This document shows positions 43,661 to 54,974 of a stretch of DNA of 64,000 nucleotides, piece by piece. The stretch's first letter is position 1; every line of letters begins with the position of its first letter. The notes beneath the pieces are model-generated. The model made no database searches. It was not told the DNA's origin and saw only the letters and a list, made by a program, of their open reading frames with translations. Source of the stretch: Papio anubis (taxonomy: Eukaryota; Chordata; Mammalia; Primates; Cercopithecidae); contig NW_022166724.1 of assembly GCF_008728515.1 (NCBI RefSeq), positions 1-64,000 of the forward strand, read 5' to 3'. The translations under genes were made by a program, and so were the position numbers.

Positions 43661-44031
43661 TGTATTAGTCCGATCTCATACTGCTAATAAAGACATACCT
43701 GAGACTGGATAATTTATAAAGGAAAGAAATTTAATGGCCTCACAGTTCCACATGACTGTACATGCCTCACAATCATGGCTGAAGGTGGCAGAAGAGCAAA
43801 GTCACAAGATCTTGCATGGCGCCAGGCAAGAGGGCATGTGCAAGGAAACTCCTCTTTATACAGCCATCAGATCTCCTAAGACTTATTTACTATCATGAGA
43901 ACAGCACCGAAAAAAACCAACCCCATGATTTAATTACCTCCCATTGGGTCCCTCCCACTACACATGGGAATTGTTATAATTCAAGGTGAGGTTTGGGTGG
44001 AAACACAGAGCCAAATCATATCACCATATCA
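43661..44031 (-). repeat. MaLR 5' LTR
   Basis: Starts 'tgtattagtccgatctcata' on the + strand and ends 'ccatatca', adjoining the target repeat. Confidence 0.85.
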
Positions 44032-44272
44032 CTAGGTAAAAGTAAATTCAAACCATGATGAGATATCACTTCACACCCGAGAAAATGGCCATTAATAAAA
44101 AGAAAAGACAATTGATTACAAGTTTTGGCAAGGATGTGGAGAAAAGGAACTCTTGTACATTGTTTCTGAAATGTATATTAATGCAGCCATTTTGAAAAAT
44201 AGTACGGAAGGTATTCAAAAACCTAAAAATAGAATTACAACATGAACTGTCAATCCACCTTCTGGGAATACA

Positions 44273-44457
44273 GGCAGCCCTCTGTATCTCTGGTTTTCAC
44301 ATCAGTGCATTCATTCAACTGTAGATTGAAAGTAAAATATTTCTGGAATGCCAGCTTCTTAGAACTAAAGGGCAGACTTTTTGTATCCTCAGGATCCACT
44401 GGGTGAACTGGGGAATTGAACGTACAGAGATTTTCATATCCTTGGGGGTTCTTGTAA
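44273..44457 (+). repeat. Tigger-like DNA transposon fragment
   Basis: Reads 'ggcagccctctgtatctctg' then 'attcaactgtagattgaaag', like Tigger-family ends; subfamily uncertain. Confidence 0.5.
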
Positions 44458-44472
44458 GAATTCTCCCGAAGT

Positions 44473-44777
44473 GGCCGGGCGCGGTGGCTCAAGCCTGTAA
44501 TCCCAGCACTTTGGGAGGCCGAGATGGGCGGATCACGAGGTCAGGAGATCAAGACCATCCTGGCTAACACGGTGAAACCCCGTCTCTACTAAAAAATACA
44601 AAAAACTAGCCGGGCGAGGTGGCGGACGCCTGTAGTCCCAGCTACTCGGGAGGCTGAGGCAGGAGAATGGCGGGAACCCGGGAGGCGGAGCTTGTAGTGA
44701 GCTGAGATCCGGCCACTGTACTCCAGCCTGGGCGACAGAGCGAGACTCCGTCTCAAAAAAAAAAAAAAAAAAAAAAA
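44473..44777 (+). repeat. AluY with target-site duplication
   Basis: Full-length, near-consensus sense AluY of the Old World monkey type, flanked by 'agaattctcccgaagt' (about 44458 and 44778). Confidence 0.95.
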
Positions 44778-45114
44778 AGAATTCTCCCGAAGTATGGAGG
44801 TATGAGGGTATATCCAAAGGCATTGGAATTGGTATGTAGAAGAGATATCTGCATTCCCATGTTCATTTCAGCATTATTCATAATACCAAAGTGTGGAAAC
44901 AATCTAAGTGTTCATCAACAGATAAATGGATAAAGAAAATGTGGTATACATACACAAGAAAACACTATATAACCTTTTTTAAAAAAGAAAATTCTGCCAT
45001 TAATGACAACATTGATGGAAGTTGAGGACATAATGCTATGGAAAATATGCCTAAGACAGAAAGACAAATACTGCATATTCTCATTTACGTGTGAAATGTA
45101 AAACAATAAAACTT

Positions 45115-45418
45115 ATGCTGGGTGCAGCAGCTCACACCCGTAATCCCAGCACCCTGGGAGGCCAATGCAGGTGGATCACCTAAGGTCAGAGAGTTCAAGA
45201 CCAGCCTAGTCAACATGGTGAAACCCCGTCTCTACTAAAAGTACAAAAATTAGCCGGGTCTGGTGGTGGGCACCTGTAATCCCAGCTACTTGGGGGGCTG
45301 GGTCAGGAGAATCAGGTGAACCCAGGAGGTGGAGGCTGCAGTGAGCTGAGATCATGCCATTGCACTCTAGCCTGGGCAAAAAGAGTGAAAATCCATCTCA
45401 AAAAAGAAAAAAAAAAAA
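45115..45418 (+). repeat. AluS/J
   Basis: Full sense Alu with interrupted A tail. Confidence 0.9.
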
Positions 45419-45511
45419 TAGAGAGAAAAGAAAACTTATGAAATCGTAGAATCAAAAGTTGTTGACTAGATCCTAGGGGTAGGGAGAGGAAGGGGTAGAT
45501 AAAGAGAAGAT

Positions 45512-45762
45512 GTTGGCCGGGCACAGTAGTTCAGGACTGCAATCATAGCACTTTGGGTAGCCGAGGCAGGTGGGTCACTTGAGGTCAGGAGTTCAAGACC
45601 AGTCTGGCCAACATGGTTTCTACTAAAAATACAAAAATTAGCTGGGTGTGGTGGCCTGTAGTCCCAGCTACTCAAGAGGTTGAGGCATGAGAATCACTTG
45701 AACCCAGAAGGTGGAGGTTGCAGTGAGCCAAGATTGCACTAAAAAAACAAAACAAAAAAATG
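45512..45762 (+). repeat. AluS, right end deleted
   Basis: Sense Alu that ends at 'agccaagattgcact' and passes directly into A-rich sequence. Confidence 0.88.
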
Positions 45763-45996
45763 AGGAGATGTTGATCAAAGAGTACAAGGTATCAGTTACA
45801 CTAAAGAATTAAGTTCAGTGTTTGATTGCATTGCCTAGTGACTAGAGTTAAGATTTGAATATTATATGTTTTTAGATTAGTAAAATAATATATTTTAACT
45901 TTCTCACTACAAAAACATAAATTGGTGAGGTAATGGATATATTAATTAAGTGGATTAACTTTTCTACAATGTATAAACAGAACAAAACATCACATG

Positions 45997-46879
45997 GGGC
46001 TAGGCACGGTGGCTCACGCCTATAATCTCAGCACTTTGGCAGGCTGAAGTGGGTGGATCACTTGAGCTCAGGAGTTCAAGACCAGCCTGGGAAACATAAG
46101 AAGACAACCCTGTGATGATTAATATTAGATGGCAACTTGATCGGATTGAAGGATACCCAGATAGCTATTAAAGTATTATTTCTGGGTGTGTCTGGGAGGG
46201 TGTCGCCAGAGGAGACTGATATTTGAGTCATTAGACTGGGATAGGAAGACCCACCCTCAATGTGGATGGGCATCATCCAATTGACTGCCAGCACAGCTAG
46301 AACAAAGCAGGCAGAAGAAGTTGGGATAACCTTGCTTGCTGAATCTTCTGGCTGCCTTCTTTCTCTCATGCTGAATGCTTCCTTCAGGCCCTCCTGTCCT
46401 TGAACATCAGACTGCAGGTTATTTGGCGTTTGGACTCTGGAACTTGCACCAGCAGCTTGCCAGGGACCCTCCAGTCTTTGGCTACAGACTGAAGGCTGCA
46501 CTGTCAGCTTCCCAGGTTTAAGGCTTTCATATTTGGACTGAGCCACTACCAGCTCCTCTCTTTCCCACCTTACAGATGGCCTATCGTGGGACTTCACCTT
46601 GTAAACATGTGAGTCAATTCTCCCTAATAAACTCCCATATATAAATATATCCTACTAGTTCTATACCTCTGGAGAACACTGACTAACACACCCTATGTCT
46701 ACAAAAAATTAAAACATTAAATTATCATAGTGGCAATGCCTGTGGTCCCAGCTACTCGGAAGGTTGAGATAGGAAGGTTGCTTAAGCCTAGGTGGCCAAG
46801 GCTGCAGTGAGCCATGATTGCACCACTGTACTCCAGCCTGGTGACAGAGAAAGAACCTGTCTCAAAACAAAACAAAAAA
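45997..46879 (+). repeat. Alu split by an LTR
   Basis: Sense Alu: left arm 45997-46110, right arm 46691-46879, broken at the linker position 'gacaaccc|ccctatgtct'. Confidence 0.85.
46111..46690 (+). mobile_element. Solo ERV-L LTR (MLT2-like) inside an Alu
   Basis: 580 bp starting TGTGATGATTAATATTAGATG-like and ending GACTAACACA, with 'aataaactcc' as probable poly(A) signal near the end. It matches my recollection of MLT2-type ERV-L LTRs. It interrupts an Alu, so it was inserted after it. No internal region is present. Confidence 0.7.
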
Positions 46880-46964
46880 AATCACATAGTACCACATAAA
46901 TATACACAATTACAATGTTTCAATTAAAATAAATTAATGTTTATACTACAATGTTGTATCAACC

Positions 46965-48257
46965 AACACAACATGGTACTGGTATTGAAATAGACACATA
47001 GATCAATGAAACAGAATAAATAACCCAGAAATGAAGCCATATACCTCCAGCTGACTGAAAAAGTCTTTTGAGAAAGTTAACAAAAATATACACTAGGGAA
47101 AGGGCATCATATTCACTAAGTGGTCCTGAGAAAATTAGATTCCATATGGAAAGGAATAAAACCAGACCCCATCTCACACTATATGAAAAAAATTAACTCA
47201 AGGTGAATTAAAGACTTAAATGTAAGACATGAAATTATGAAAATACTATAATAAAATCTAAGAGAAATTCTTCCAAACATTGACCTAGGCAAATAACTCA
47301 TGACTAACACATCAAAAGCAAATGTGACAACAAAAATAGACAAACGAAATTTACTTAAACTAAAGAGCTTTTGCACAGCAAAAGAAATGATCAACAGAGT
47401 AAACAGACATGAAAAGTTGCTCAGCATCATTGGTCATCAAGAAATGCAAATCAAAACTACAATGTGATATTATCTCACCCCTGTTAAAATGGCGTACATC
47501 CAAAAGACAGGCAGTAACAAATGCTGTCAAGGATAGAGTGTAAAGGAAACCCTTGTACACTGTTTTTGGGAATGTAAATTAGTACAACCACTATGAAGAA
47601 CAGTTTGGAGGTTCCTCAAAAAACTAAAAATTGAGCTACTGTATGATCCAGCATTTCCACTTTTGGGTATATACCCAAAATAAGAAAATTAGTATATCAA
47701 AGAGATATCTGCATTACTATGTTTCTTTCAACACTGTTTACAATAGCTATAAAAAGGAATGAGATGCAGTCATTTGCAATGACACGAATGGAACTGGAAA
47801 TTATTATGTTAAGTGAAATAAGCCAGACACAGAAAAATCAACATTACATGTTCTCACTTATTCATGGAGTCTAAAATTCATGGGATCTAAAATTCAGAAC
47901 AACTGAACTCATAAATATAGAAAGTAGAAGAATGGTTCCAAGAAGAGTCTTGGAAGGGTAGTGGGGTGCTGTGGGAGAGGAGATGGGGATGGTTCATAGG
48001 TACAAAAATAATTTCATATCACAATAAGGTAGCTATAGATAATAATAACTTAATTGTACATTTTAAAATGACTTAAAGAGTGGAATTGGACTGTTTGTAC
48101 CTCAATGGATACATTTCTGAGGAATTGGATACCCTATTCTTTATTATGGGCTTATTTTATATTGCATGCCTGTATCGGAACATCTCATGCACCCCATAAA
48201 TATATACACCTACTAGGTACACAAAACAATTAAAAAGTAAAAAAAAAAAAAAAAAAG
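46965..48257 (+). repeat. L1 ORF2 end and 3' UTR (L1PB/L1MA age)
   Basis: Sense, 5'-truncated, from 'acatggtactggtattgaaa' to the A tail at 48239-48257. ORF2 is heavily mutated. Confidence 0.8.
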
Positions 48258-48588
48258 TTATAAAGAAGTGAGTCCTAGAAGCTTCTGGATAGCTAAATAT
48301 GTGAAGGTTCTTGGAGGCTGATACAACCAAAGATGACATGGAAGTTCTGTGCTCCTTCTCCCATACTTTGCCCTATGTATCTCTTACATCTGGCTGTTCA
48401 TCTGTATCCTTCGTAATACTTTTATAGTAAATAGGAAAATTTAAATAAAATGTTCCCCTGATTCTTTGAACCACTGTAGAAAAATTAAACCCAAGAAGAA
48501 ATTCATGAAGCAGTCAGTAGCACAAGATCAATCAAAAGCTCCATCTCTAGGTAGATAGTGTCAGAACTGAGTTAAATTAGAGGACACC
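48258..48588. other. Old repeat-like sequence, unassigned
   Basis: Reads like a widespread primate repeat 3' end ('gtgctccttctcccatactt', 'gctgttcatctgtatccttc') but I cannot name it. Interrupted by the L1 at 48589. Confidence 0.4.
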
Positions 48589-51390
48589 TTTTTTTGTTGT
48601 ATCTCTGTCAGGCTTTAGTATCAGGATGATGTTGGTGTCGTAAAATGAGTTAGGGAGGATTCTCTCTTTTTCTATTGATTGGAATAGTTTCAGAAGGAAT
48701 GGTACCAACTCCTCCTTCTGCTTCTGGTAGAATTTGGCTGTGAATCCATCTAGTCCTGGACTTTTTTTGGTTGGTAGGCTATTAATTATTGCCTCTATTT
48801 CAGAGCCTACTATTGTTGTATTCAGGGATTCAACTTCTTCCTGGTTTAGTCTTGGGAGAGTGTACGTGTCCAGGAAATTATCCATTTTTTCTAGGTTTTC
48901 TAGTTTTCTAGTTTTGTCAGGTTGTTCCCTGATGAATATTGATGCAAAAATCCTCAATAAAATACTGGCAAACCGGATCCAGCAGCACATCAAAAAGCTT
49001 ATCCACCATGATCAGGTGGGCTTCATCCCTGGGATGCAGGGCTGGTTCAACATATGCAAATCAATAAATGTAATCCAGCATATAAACAGAACCAAAGACA
49101 AAAACCATATGATTATCTCAATAGATGCAGAAAAGGACTTTGACAAAATTCAACAGCCCTTCATGCTAAAAACTCTCAACAAATTCGGTATTGATGGAAC
49201 GCATCTCAAAATAATAAGAGCTATTTATGACAAATTCACAGCCAATATCATACTGAATGGGCAAAAACTGGAAGCATTCCCTTTGAAAACTGGCACAAGA
49301 CAGGGATGCCCTCTCTCACCACTCCTATTCAACATAGTGTTGGAAGTTCTGACTAGGTCAAACAGGCAAGAGAAAGAAATCAAGGGTATTCAGTTAGGAA
49401 AAGAAGAAGTCAAATTGTCCCTCTTTGCAGATGACATGATTGTATATTTAGAAAACCCCATTGTCTCAGCCCAAAATCTCCTTAAGCTGATAAGCAACTT
49501 CAGCAAATCTCAGGATACAAAATCAGTGTGCAAAAATCACAAGCATTCCTATACACCAATAGCAGAAAAACAGAGAGCCAAACCATCAGTGAACTCCCAT
49601 TCACAATTGCTTCAAAGAGAATAAAATACCTGGGAATCCACCGTACAAGGGATGTAAAGGACCTCTTCAAGGAGAACTACAAACCACTGCACAGTGAAAT
49701 GAAAGAGGACACAAACAAATGGAAGAACATACCATGCTCGTGGATAGGAAGAATCAATACCGTGAAAATGGCCATACTGCCCAAGGTAATTTATAGATTC
49801 AATGCCATCCCCATTAATCTACCAATGACTTTCTTCACAGAATTGGAAAAAACTGCTTTAAAGTTCATATGGAACCAAAAAGGACCCTGCATTGCCAAGA
49901 CAATTCAAAGCCAAAAGAACAAAGCTGGAGGCATCATGCTACCTGACTTCAAACTATACTACAAGGCTACAGTAACCAAAACGGCATGGTACTGGTACCA
50001 AAACAGAGATATAGACCAATGGAACAGAACAGAGTCCTCAGAAATAATACCACACATCTACAGCCATCTTTGACAAACCTGAGAAAAACAAGAAATGGGG
50101 AAAGGATTTCCTATTTAATAAATGGTGCTGGGAAAATTAGCTAGTCATAAGTAGAAAGCTGAAAGTGGATCCTTTCCTTACTCCTTATACGAAAATTAAT
50201 TCAAGATGGATTAGAGACTTAAATCTTAGACCTAATACCATAAAAACCCTAGAGGAAAACCTAGGTAATACCATTCAGGACATAGGCATGGGCAAGGACT
50301 TCATGTCTAAAACACCAAAAGCAACAGCAACAAAAGCCAAAATTGACAAATGGGATCTCATTAAACTAAAGAGCTTCTGTACAGCAAAAGAAACTACCAT
50401 CGGAGTGAACAGGCAACCTACAGAATGGGAGAAAGTTTTTGCAATCTACTCATCTGACAAAGGGCTAATATCCAGGACCTATAAAGAACTCAGTCAAATT
50501 TACAAGAAAAAAACAAACAACCCCATGGAAAAGTGGGCAAAGTATATGAACAGACATTTCTCAAAAGAAGACATTCATACAGCCAACGGACACATGAAAA
50601 AATGCTCATCATCACTCGCCATCAGAGAAATGCAAATCGAAACCACAATGAGATACCATCTCACACCAGTTAGAATGGCAATCATTAAAAAATCAGGAAA
50701 CAACAGGTGCTGGAGAGGATATATAGAAATAGGAACACTTCTACACTGTTGGTGGGGCTGTAAACTAGTTCAACCACTGTGGAAAACAGTGTGGCAATTC
50801 CTCAAGGATCTAGAACTAGAAATACCATTTGACACAGCCATCCCCTTACTGGGTATATACCCAAAGGATTATAAATCATGCTACTATAAAGACACATGCA
50901 CACATATGTTTATTGTGGCACTATTCACAATAGCAAAGACTTGGAATCAACCCAAATGTCCATCAGTGACAGACTAGATTAAGAAAATGTGGCACATGTA
51001 CACCATGGAATACTATGCAGCCACAAAAAAGGATGAGTTCGTGTCCTTTGTAGGTACATGGTTGTAGCCGGAAACCATCATTCTAAGCAAACTCTCGCAA
51101 GAACAGAAAACCAAATAGCGCATGTTGTCACTCATAGGTGGGAATTGAGCAAAGAGATCACTTGGACACAGGAAGGGGAGCACCACACACTGGGTCCTGT
51201 TGTGGGGAGGGGGTAGGGGGGAGGGATTGCATTAGGAGATATACCTCCTAATGTAAATGACGAGTTAATGGGTGCAGCACTCCAACATAGCACATATATA
51301 CTTATGTAACAAACCTGCACGTTGTGCACATGTACCCTAGAACTTAGAGTATAATTAAAAAAAAAAAAAAGATTTAAAGTGGAAAGACAA
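48589..51390 (+). mobile_element. 5'-truncated L1PA with inverted 5' end
   Basis: Flanked by the 15-base duplication 'aaattagaggacacc' (48574-48588, 51391-51405). 48589 to about 48925 is minus-strand ORF2 (PTKKSPGLDGFTAKFYQ). From 48926 the + strand carries reverse transcriptase sequence (SLFADDMIVYLE, TRQGCPLSPLLFN), the ORF2 end, a G-rich 3' UTR and an A tail. ORF2 frames break near 49530 and 50073. This is the twin-priming arrangement; the copy cannot encode a full ORF2. Confidence 0.92.
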
Positions 51391-51405
51391 AAATTAGAGG
51401 ACACC

Positions 51406-51689
51406 CAACTGGTGTCTGCTGAATGATTCATCTACAAAATTGCTTGGTGTTGTGAGGAAACTCTCCACGCATTTGAGGTCACAGAAGTGGTCTGTGAAAG
51501 TATAGTAAAATAAACTGAATTTGGTGTTCTCATATTCGTTACATATATGTTTTTTCACGTTATGTATGATTAATTATTAAATTTTTGTAAAAAGTATCTA
51601 GAAGTGCATTTTTAATAAGTTTTTATTTTTACACCTTAAAAGCTCTTTTACTCTGAGTTTATCATTCTTCTAAAGATTTTGTAACTCGT
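51406..51689. other. Continuation of the unassigned old repeat and AT-rich sequence
   Basis: No gene or further named element recognised. Confidence 0.35.
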
Positions 51690-52137
51690 TCTAGGTTTAT
51701 TGAGGTATGACTGGCAAATAAAAATGTATATATTTATAAGGTACTATGTGATGTTTTTATGTAAGTATTCTCTGTGTATTGAATTCCCAAATCAATCTAA
51801 TTAACATATATGTCATCTGGCATATTTACCTTTTCGTGTACGTATGTGTGTACAGAAGTAGGATAAGGATAGTTAGTATCTATTCCTTTTAAGTCTATAA
51901 TACATTATTATTAACTATAATTACTATGAAGTTCATCAGATCTCTAGAAATTATTCATCTTATAAATGAAAGTTTGTATGCTATAACTGACATATTCTAA
52001 TTTTCCCCACCCAACATCCCCTGGAAAACACCATTCCACTCTCTATTTTAAATTTCACGTATAAATGAGATTATGCAGTGTTTTTCTCTCAGGCTCTCAT
52101 TTATTTCACTTACATATAATGAGTAAAATAATATGCT

Positions 52138-52446
52138 CGGCCAGGCACAGTGGCTCACGCCTGTACTCTCGGCACTTTGGGAGGCCAAAGTAGGTGGATC
52201 ACTTGAGGTCAGGAGTTCAAGACCAACTTGACCAACATGGTGAAACCCCATCTCTACTAAAAATACAAAAATTAGCTGGGCGTGGTGGCGTGTGCCTGTA
52301 ATCCCAGCTACTCAGGATGCTGAGACAGGAGAATCGCTTGAACCTGGGAGGCGGAGGTTGCAGTGAGCCAAGATTGTGCCATTGCCCTCGCCTGGGCACA
52401 GAGCGAGACTCCACCTCAAAAAAAAAAAAAAAAAAAAAAAAAAAAG
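52138..52446 (+). repeat. AluS
   Basis: Full sense Alu with an A28-class tail. Confidence 0.92.
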
Positions 52447-52959
52447 GAAACAATATCCTCCAACTATGACATCCTACAAATTCTATTCCATTGTATATGT
52501 ATACACTGCAATTATTTTATACATTCATCCATCCATAGATGCTTAAGTGCTTTTCATATCTTGGTTATTTTTAATAATGCTGCAACGAACATAAAAGTAC
52601 ATATATCTCTTTGACATATTATTTTTATGTTCTTCAGATAAATACCCAGAACTGGGATTGCTAGATCATGTGGGAGTTATATTTTTAATTTTTTAAGGAA
52701 GCCTCATACTGTTTATCATAATGCCTGATCCAGTTTGCATTCCTACCAAGAGTGTACAAGGGTTTTCTTCTTCAAATAAATCTCTTCTCATTTTTATAGT
52801 AGCCAACCTAACACATGTGAGGTGGTTTCTCATTGTGGTTTTCATTTGCATTTACCTGATGGTTTGATTTGCAGTTATCTGACCTGTTGGCCATTTGTAT
52901 GTTTTCTCTGAAAAATTGTCTGTTGAAGTCCTCTGCTCAGTTTTGAGGGGAGGTTGGGG

Positions 52960-53228
52960 AAAGGGTATAACTCTGTTGCCCAGGCTTAGTGGCAGTGTTG
53001 CAACCTTGGCTCACTGCAACCTCTACCTCCTGGGTTCAAGCCATTCTCATGCCTCGGCCTCCTCGGTAGCTGGGATTACAAGCATGTGTCACCACGCCTG
53101 GCTAATTTTTTGTGTATTTAGCACAGATGGGGTTTTGCCATGGTGGTCCAGCTCATCTCGAACTCCTGGCCTCCAGTTATCTGCCCACCAGAGTGCTGGG
53201 ATTACAGATGTGAGCCACCATGCCTGGC
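52960..53228 (-). repeat. AluJ/S, diverged
   Basis: Antisense Alu missing the poly-T end. Confidence 0.85.
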
Positions 53229-53446
53229 CTCTGTTCATATTTAATTGGAATTTTATTTTACTATTAACTATTATGAGTTTCTAATATATTTTGGATATTA
53301 ACCTCTTTTTAAATATATGGCTTGTAAATATTTTCAACCATTATGTAGGTTGCCTTTTCCTTCGCTGTGTAGAAGGTTTTTAGTTTGATGTAGTCCCATT
53401 TCTTACTTTTGCTTTTCTTATCTGTGAGTTTGGTGTCACATCAAAA

Positions 53447-54262
53447 TAAGTCATTTCCGGAATTGCCACACTGTCTTTCTCAATGATTGACTAATTTACA
53501 GTCCCACCAACAGTTTATAAGTGTTCCTTTTTCTCCACAACCTCACCAGCATCTGTTATTTTTCTAAATTTTAATAATAGTCATTCTGAGTGGTGTGAGA
53601 TTTTATCTCATTGTAGTTTTGATTTGCATTTCTCTAATAATCAGTGATGTTGAGCATTTTTTTGTCATATGATTATTGGTTGTATCAAAGGCATAAAGAC
53701 AGAAATACCATTTAACCCAGCAGTCCTACTACTGGGTATATACCCAAAGGAATATAAATCGTTCTATTATAATGACACATGCATGCACATGTTCATTGCA
53801 GCACTAGTCACAACAGAAAAACATGGAATCAACCTAAATACCCATCAATGATAGACTTGATAAAGAAAATGTGGTACATACACACCATTGAATACTATGC
53901 AGCCATAAAAAAATAAATGAGAGTATGTCCCTTGCAGGAACATGAATGGAGCTGGAGACCATTATTCTTAGCAAACTAATGCAGGAACAGAAAAAGAAAT
54001 ACCTCACATTCTCACTTATAGGTGGGCGCTAAATAATGTGAACACATTGATACACAGAGGAGAACAACACACGCTGGGGCCTTTCAGAGGGTATAGGGTG
54101 GGAGGAGGGAGAGGATCAGGAAAAATGACTAATGGTTACTAGGCTTCATACCCAGGTGATGAAATAATCTGTACAACAAACCTCCATGACACAAGTTTAC
54201 CTATATAACAAATCTGCCCTTGTACTCCCAAACATAAAATAAAAGTTAAAAAAAGAAATCAT
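53447..54262 (+). mobile_element. L1 3' end with inverted 5' end
   Basis: 53447 to about 53683 is antisense L1 ORF2; 53684-54250 is sense ORF2 end and 3' UTR with A-rich tail. Degenerate flanking repeat 'aagtcattt' / 'aaatcattt'. A second twin-priming event, older than the one at 48589. Confidence 0.75.
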
Positions 54263-54974
54263 TTAAAAAGCCAGTATTAGGGACTGTATTTATTATCTTT
54301 TCTCCCAGAAGTTTTACATTTTCAGATATTACATTTAAGTCTAATCAATTTTGAGTTGATTTTTGTGTATTATGTAAGAAAATGGTCCAATATTGTTTTC
54401 CCCATGTTCATGCATGGGGACACTGTTTTCCCCAATACCAATGTATTGAAGTGACAATCATTTCCTCCCAGTGTATTCTTTGCCCACTTCCTGGAAGATT
54501 AGATGACCTTTATCTGCATGTGTTTATTTCTGAAGTCCTGATTCTGTTTCATTGGTATATAAGCCATTTATAGGCCAGTACCATACTTTTTATGACTATA
54601 GCTATGTAATAGAGTTTTTAATCTGGAAGTGTGAAGCTTTCACCTTTGTTCTTTCTCAAGAATAGCCCCTGTGCCAAGCAATTTTGAGATTTGTAACTTT
54701 GTTCTCATTAAAAACACTGAAATCTTTCTTAATACTGCTTTGGCTATTCAGAGATTTTTGTTGCTTCGTTCTTCTTTTCAGATTGCTTTTTCTATACCGT
54801 AAGAATTTTGATAGGAATTGCTTGAAATCTACTGATCACTTTGGACAGTATGGGCATTTTAAAAATATCAATTCTTCTAATTCATGAACACTGTTTTTCC
54901 ATTTATTTACTTCTGTTTTCAATTTATTTTACCAGTGTTGCCTAGTTTTCAAAGTACAGATATTCCACCTTTTT

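Larger units (their letters stand above)
41667..44031 (-). mobile_element. Complete MaLR (MST-type) provirus
   Basis: Antisense ERV-L-related non-autonomous element: LTR 43661-44031, internal region 42028-43660, LTR 41667-42027. LTRs run TGATATG to CTAATACA on the minus strand. A primer-site-like TGGTACCAGGAGTCAGG (tRNA-Leu type) abuts the 5' LTR. The 5-base duplication 'ctagg' flanks it at 41662-41666 and 44032-44036. ORFs inside are short chance frames; the internal MaLR region encodes no intact protein here. Confidence 0.88.
44040..46945 (+). repeat. Old L1 3' part, broken by four later insertions
   Basis: Sense L1 ORF2 end and 3' UTR pieces at 44040-44270, 44795-45114, 45421-45511, 45763-45996 and 46880-46945, colinear. 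They are separated by a DNA-transposon-like piece plus Alu, two more Alus, and an Alu that itself contains an LTR. Confidence 0.7.
51690..54960 (-). repeat. Old L1 (L1M), antisense, interrupted
   Basis: Antisense L1 3' UTR and ORF2 at 51690-52137, 52447-52959, 53229-53446 and 54263-54960, colinear. Interrupted by two Alus and a younger L1. Confidence 0.7.

Noticed and set aside
46076..46597. 173-codon minus-strand ORF at 46.1-46.6 kb
   Set aside because: Lies entirely in the Alu/ERV-L LTR sequence and has no domain.
48734..50977. L1 ORF2 frames as active genes
   Set aside because: The element is 5'-truncated, inverted and frameshifted; only fragments remain.
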